A DNA stretch of 40,963 nt from Multifurca ochricompacta (taxonomy: Eukaryota > Basidiomycota > Agaricomycetes > Russulales > Russulaceae). The stretch spans positions 1 to 40,963 of the forward strand of contig WTXG01000303.1 of NCBI GenBank assembly GCA_022496185.1, given 5' to 3'. The translations under genes and the position numbers were made by a program. Numbering within the stretch: position 1 is the first letter of the stretch; each line of letters begins with the position of its first letter. The notes beneath the pieces were generated by a model. It was given only the letters and a program-made list of their open reading frames with translations. It did no database searches and was not told the origin of the DNA. This document shows positions 39,420-40,963 of this stretch, piece after piece.

Positions 39420-40934
39420 TTTTGGCCAAAGGCCTTGTCGACGATCAAGGCATGCACCGCCTCATCTTCGTTCATCATATGCTCCCAGATTGCTGCTGCC
39501 TTCTGTTCTTTAGTCTTTGGGGCAGTTGCCGGGTTTTCTTTTACTGGGGTTGGTAGGTTCTGTACTGGCGGTGTCGTGGTGGTGGCGGCTACCGTTGCTT
39601 CTGTGGCTCGGACTGTTTTCTTTGGGCAGAGTTGTGACATATGCCCTTGTGCTCGGCAATGAAAGCAACGCCCTTCCTTCATGAGATTCCTTTTTTCATC
39701 ATCGGTAAGGGCTGCACGAGCCTTGGTACGGTCTGCCGATGTGTCCATAGCGTTGGGGTCTCTAGGATGGGTAGGTTTCACCCCAAATGCTGCCTTCCAC
39801 TGGTCACGAGTTCTGCCCTTTTTCGTGTCAACTCCAAATCGTGTTTGGAAGTCCAAATAGTCCTGTTGCTGCGTTCTAGCAGCACTTGTCCACTGACTCC
39901 ATGACTCAGGGTGATGGAATTGAATGATATTCTTCACCAGGGGGTTAGGCAGTCCCTGGGAGAAGAGGTCAAGCATCGCCTCTTCATTCACATCGTACCC
40001 TGCTCTTTTGGCCAGGTTGCGGAATTTGGCCACATAGCCATCTAGATCCCCTCTCTCCATTTTAAGGGACTTTAATTCTCTGGCAGCCTTTTGTTTGGCC
40101 TGCCCATCAGTGAAGGCGTCTTTAAATCTTTGCGCCACTGTATCCCACAGATCCTCGTCTGTGGTTCTGGTTCCGACTGTGACTCTGTCATTCAGCCATT
40201 CGATTTGCTCCATTGTCCAATCATCGACGGAATCTCCTCTGATAAGCGAGAGGAAGAGGTTGGTTTGTTGGAAGGGGTTTACGATCTGCGGGACATCATG
40301 GTTGAAATTTTTGAACGTCTCGAACTCAAGCATGAACTTCTTGCTCTGGGATCGGTCACCAGTGAATGTTGTCAGCAGGACTCCCGTAAGGCGTCCTGAT
40401 GGAGGGGGAAGGTTTGGAGCGGGGACAACTGGAGCGGGGTCGGGTAACTGTGCAGCGATCGTGGACATCGTTGGATAGGTAATGGTCGGGGTGTCTGAGG
40501 TTTGTCGTGTGATCTGGGGAGAGACTAAAGCAGTTGTTCTGAACGTAGTACTCTCGGTGCAACTGTCTGAGCCGTAAAACTGTGGCTATGACTTGTGCGT
40601 CTTCGCTGCTTTCTTCGATATATTCTTCGGTTCTGAATCTGTGATGATGGCTGGAGGATTTTCTCTCCAAGGTCCTAGGCCGTACTCTGGTGGGGGGGTC
40701 CTGTGGTAACCCAGGAACGATGGCTTCTAGAGTAACGGATACGGTACCAGACCCTCTTCTGTTCGTCGTATTCAACTGGCTGGTACTGGTCGTCGTGATA
40801 GACGTAGTATCCAAACTCGGTTTCAAAATCTTTCCAGACGCAGAGCCAAGGACTTGTTGTGAAAGATTATCCTCGTCTCGGCGGTCGATGAGTTCTTCGT
40901 TGTGCAAGGTCTGACTGCGGCTGGATGAAGCCAC
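39410..40934 (-). pseudogene. gag: Element D gag, N-terminal frameshifts
   Basis: Starts MASSSRSQTLHNEEL at 40934. The N-terminal region homologous to C and E is shifted by several single-base deletions (near 40841, 40697, 40630, 40584 and 40556), mostly in G-runs or similar simple stretches. From 40468 to the stop it is open for 352 codons with capsid (FMLEFETFKNFNHD, DDWTMEQIEWLND) and the CCHC knuckle CFHCRAQGHMSQLC. The clustering of losses within 300 bp, next to a clean 1-kb stretch, makes consensus error plausible. There is no nonsense codon in the open part. Confidence 0.9.
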
Positions 40935-40943
40935 GGTGGGGAG

Positions 40944-40954
40944 AGACTCGACTT
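40944..40954 (-). promoter_or_regulatory. Self-primer binding site of element D
   Basis: Coding-strand AAGTCGAGTCT, two bases after the 5' LTR that begins at 40957; complementary over 11 bases to the AGACTCGACTT of D's 3' LTR at 26823-26833. Confidence 0.7.
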
Positions 40955-40956
40955 AA

Positions 40957-40963
40957 TGTAACT
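40957..40963 (-). repeat. Start of the 5' LTR of element D
   Basis: TGTAACT at the very end of the window, at the position and with the spacing from gag seen at 23453 in element C. The remainder lies outside. Confidence 0.8.

Larger units (their letters stand above)
26597..40963 (-). mobile_element. Gypsy element D (family II), nested, 5' end at the window edge
   Basis: Order on the minus strand: first 7 bp of the 5' LTR visible at the window end, primer-binding site, gag, pol, 3' ORF fused to pol, polypurine tract, 3' LTR. Element E splits the pol integrase region, with gattg at 28973-28977 and 36417-36421. The reading frame joins across E when one duplicate is removed. The 5 bases left of D are tccag; the same should follow its 5' LTR outside the window. 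All premature stops seen are TGA. Confidence 0.93.

Overview
This window is a nest of fungal retrotransposons. I see no host gene. It holds pieces of five Ty3/gypsy chromodomain elements plus one fragment of a sixth, two Ty1/copia elements, and two non-autonomous hAT-like DNA elements. The gypsy type (gag, then pol ending in a chromodomain, then a separate zinc-knuckle ORF) together with CpG-biased decay suggests a repeat-rich, heterochromatic region of a filamentous fungus, most likely a mushroom-forming basidiomycete. The species cannot be named from the sequence.

Layout. Element A (gypsy family I, +, 1-4061, 5' end outside the window) is inserted in element B (family I, +, 4062-5301). B is inserted in the protease of copia element H (+, pieces 5302-5824 and 24049-26316). 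H is split again between its pre-integrase zinc finger and its integrase core by element C (gypsy family II, -, 5825-24048), with a perfect 5-bp target duplication. C's 3' LTR was hit by copia element G (-, 6027-17824). G's reverse transcriptase was then hit by a hAT-like element (7530-8767, 8-bp duplication) and by gypsy element F (family I, -, 9244-16709, 5-bp duplication). A second hAT-like element (17825-19375) joins G's integrase directly to C's integrase with unmatched flanks, so the DNA that should lie between them appears to be deleted. H ends at 26316. About 280 bp of unassigned, perhaps LTR-derived, sequence follows. Then comes element D (family II, -, 26597 to the window end), which contains a full-length element E (family I, -, 28978-36416, 5-bp duplication).

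How the genes work together. Each gypsy element encodes Gag (capsid plus CCHC knuckle). Pol follows in the -1 frame across a conserved GGATTTTTGA overlap and carries protease, reverse transcriptase, RNase H, integrase and chromodomain. A third ORF lies downstream, with a coiled coil and four zinc knuckles. It is separated from pol by 36-37 nt in family I and fused in frame to pol in family II. The LTRs carry a TATATAAG box 34 nt upstream of AGACTCGACTT, and the exact complement of that 11-mer lies 2 nt after the 5' LTR. This is the arrangement expected for Tf1-type self-primed reverse transcription.

State of the elements. Premature stops are all TGA, nearly all explained by CGA to TGA, and LTR pairs of E and F differ only at CpG sites. 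E keeps intact gag and 3' ORF, and F keeps an intact 3' ORF; every pol is broken. Clusters of single-base deletions (1-400, about 30900-34200, about 40550-40860) look more like consensus errors than biology.
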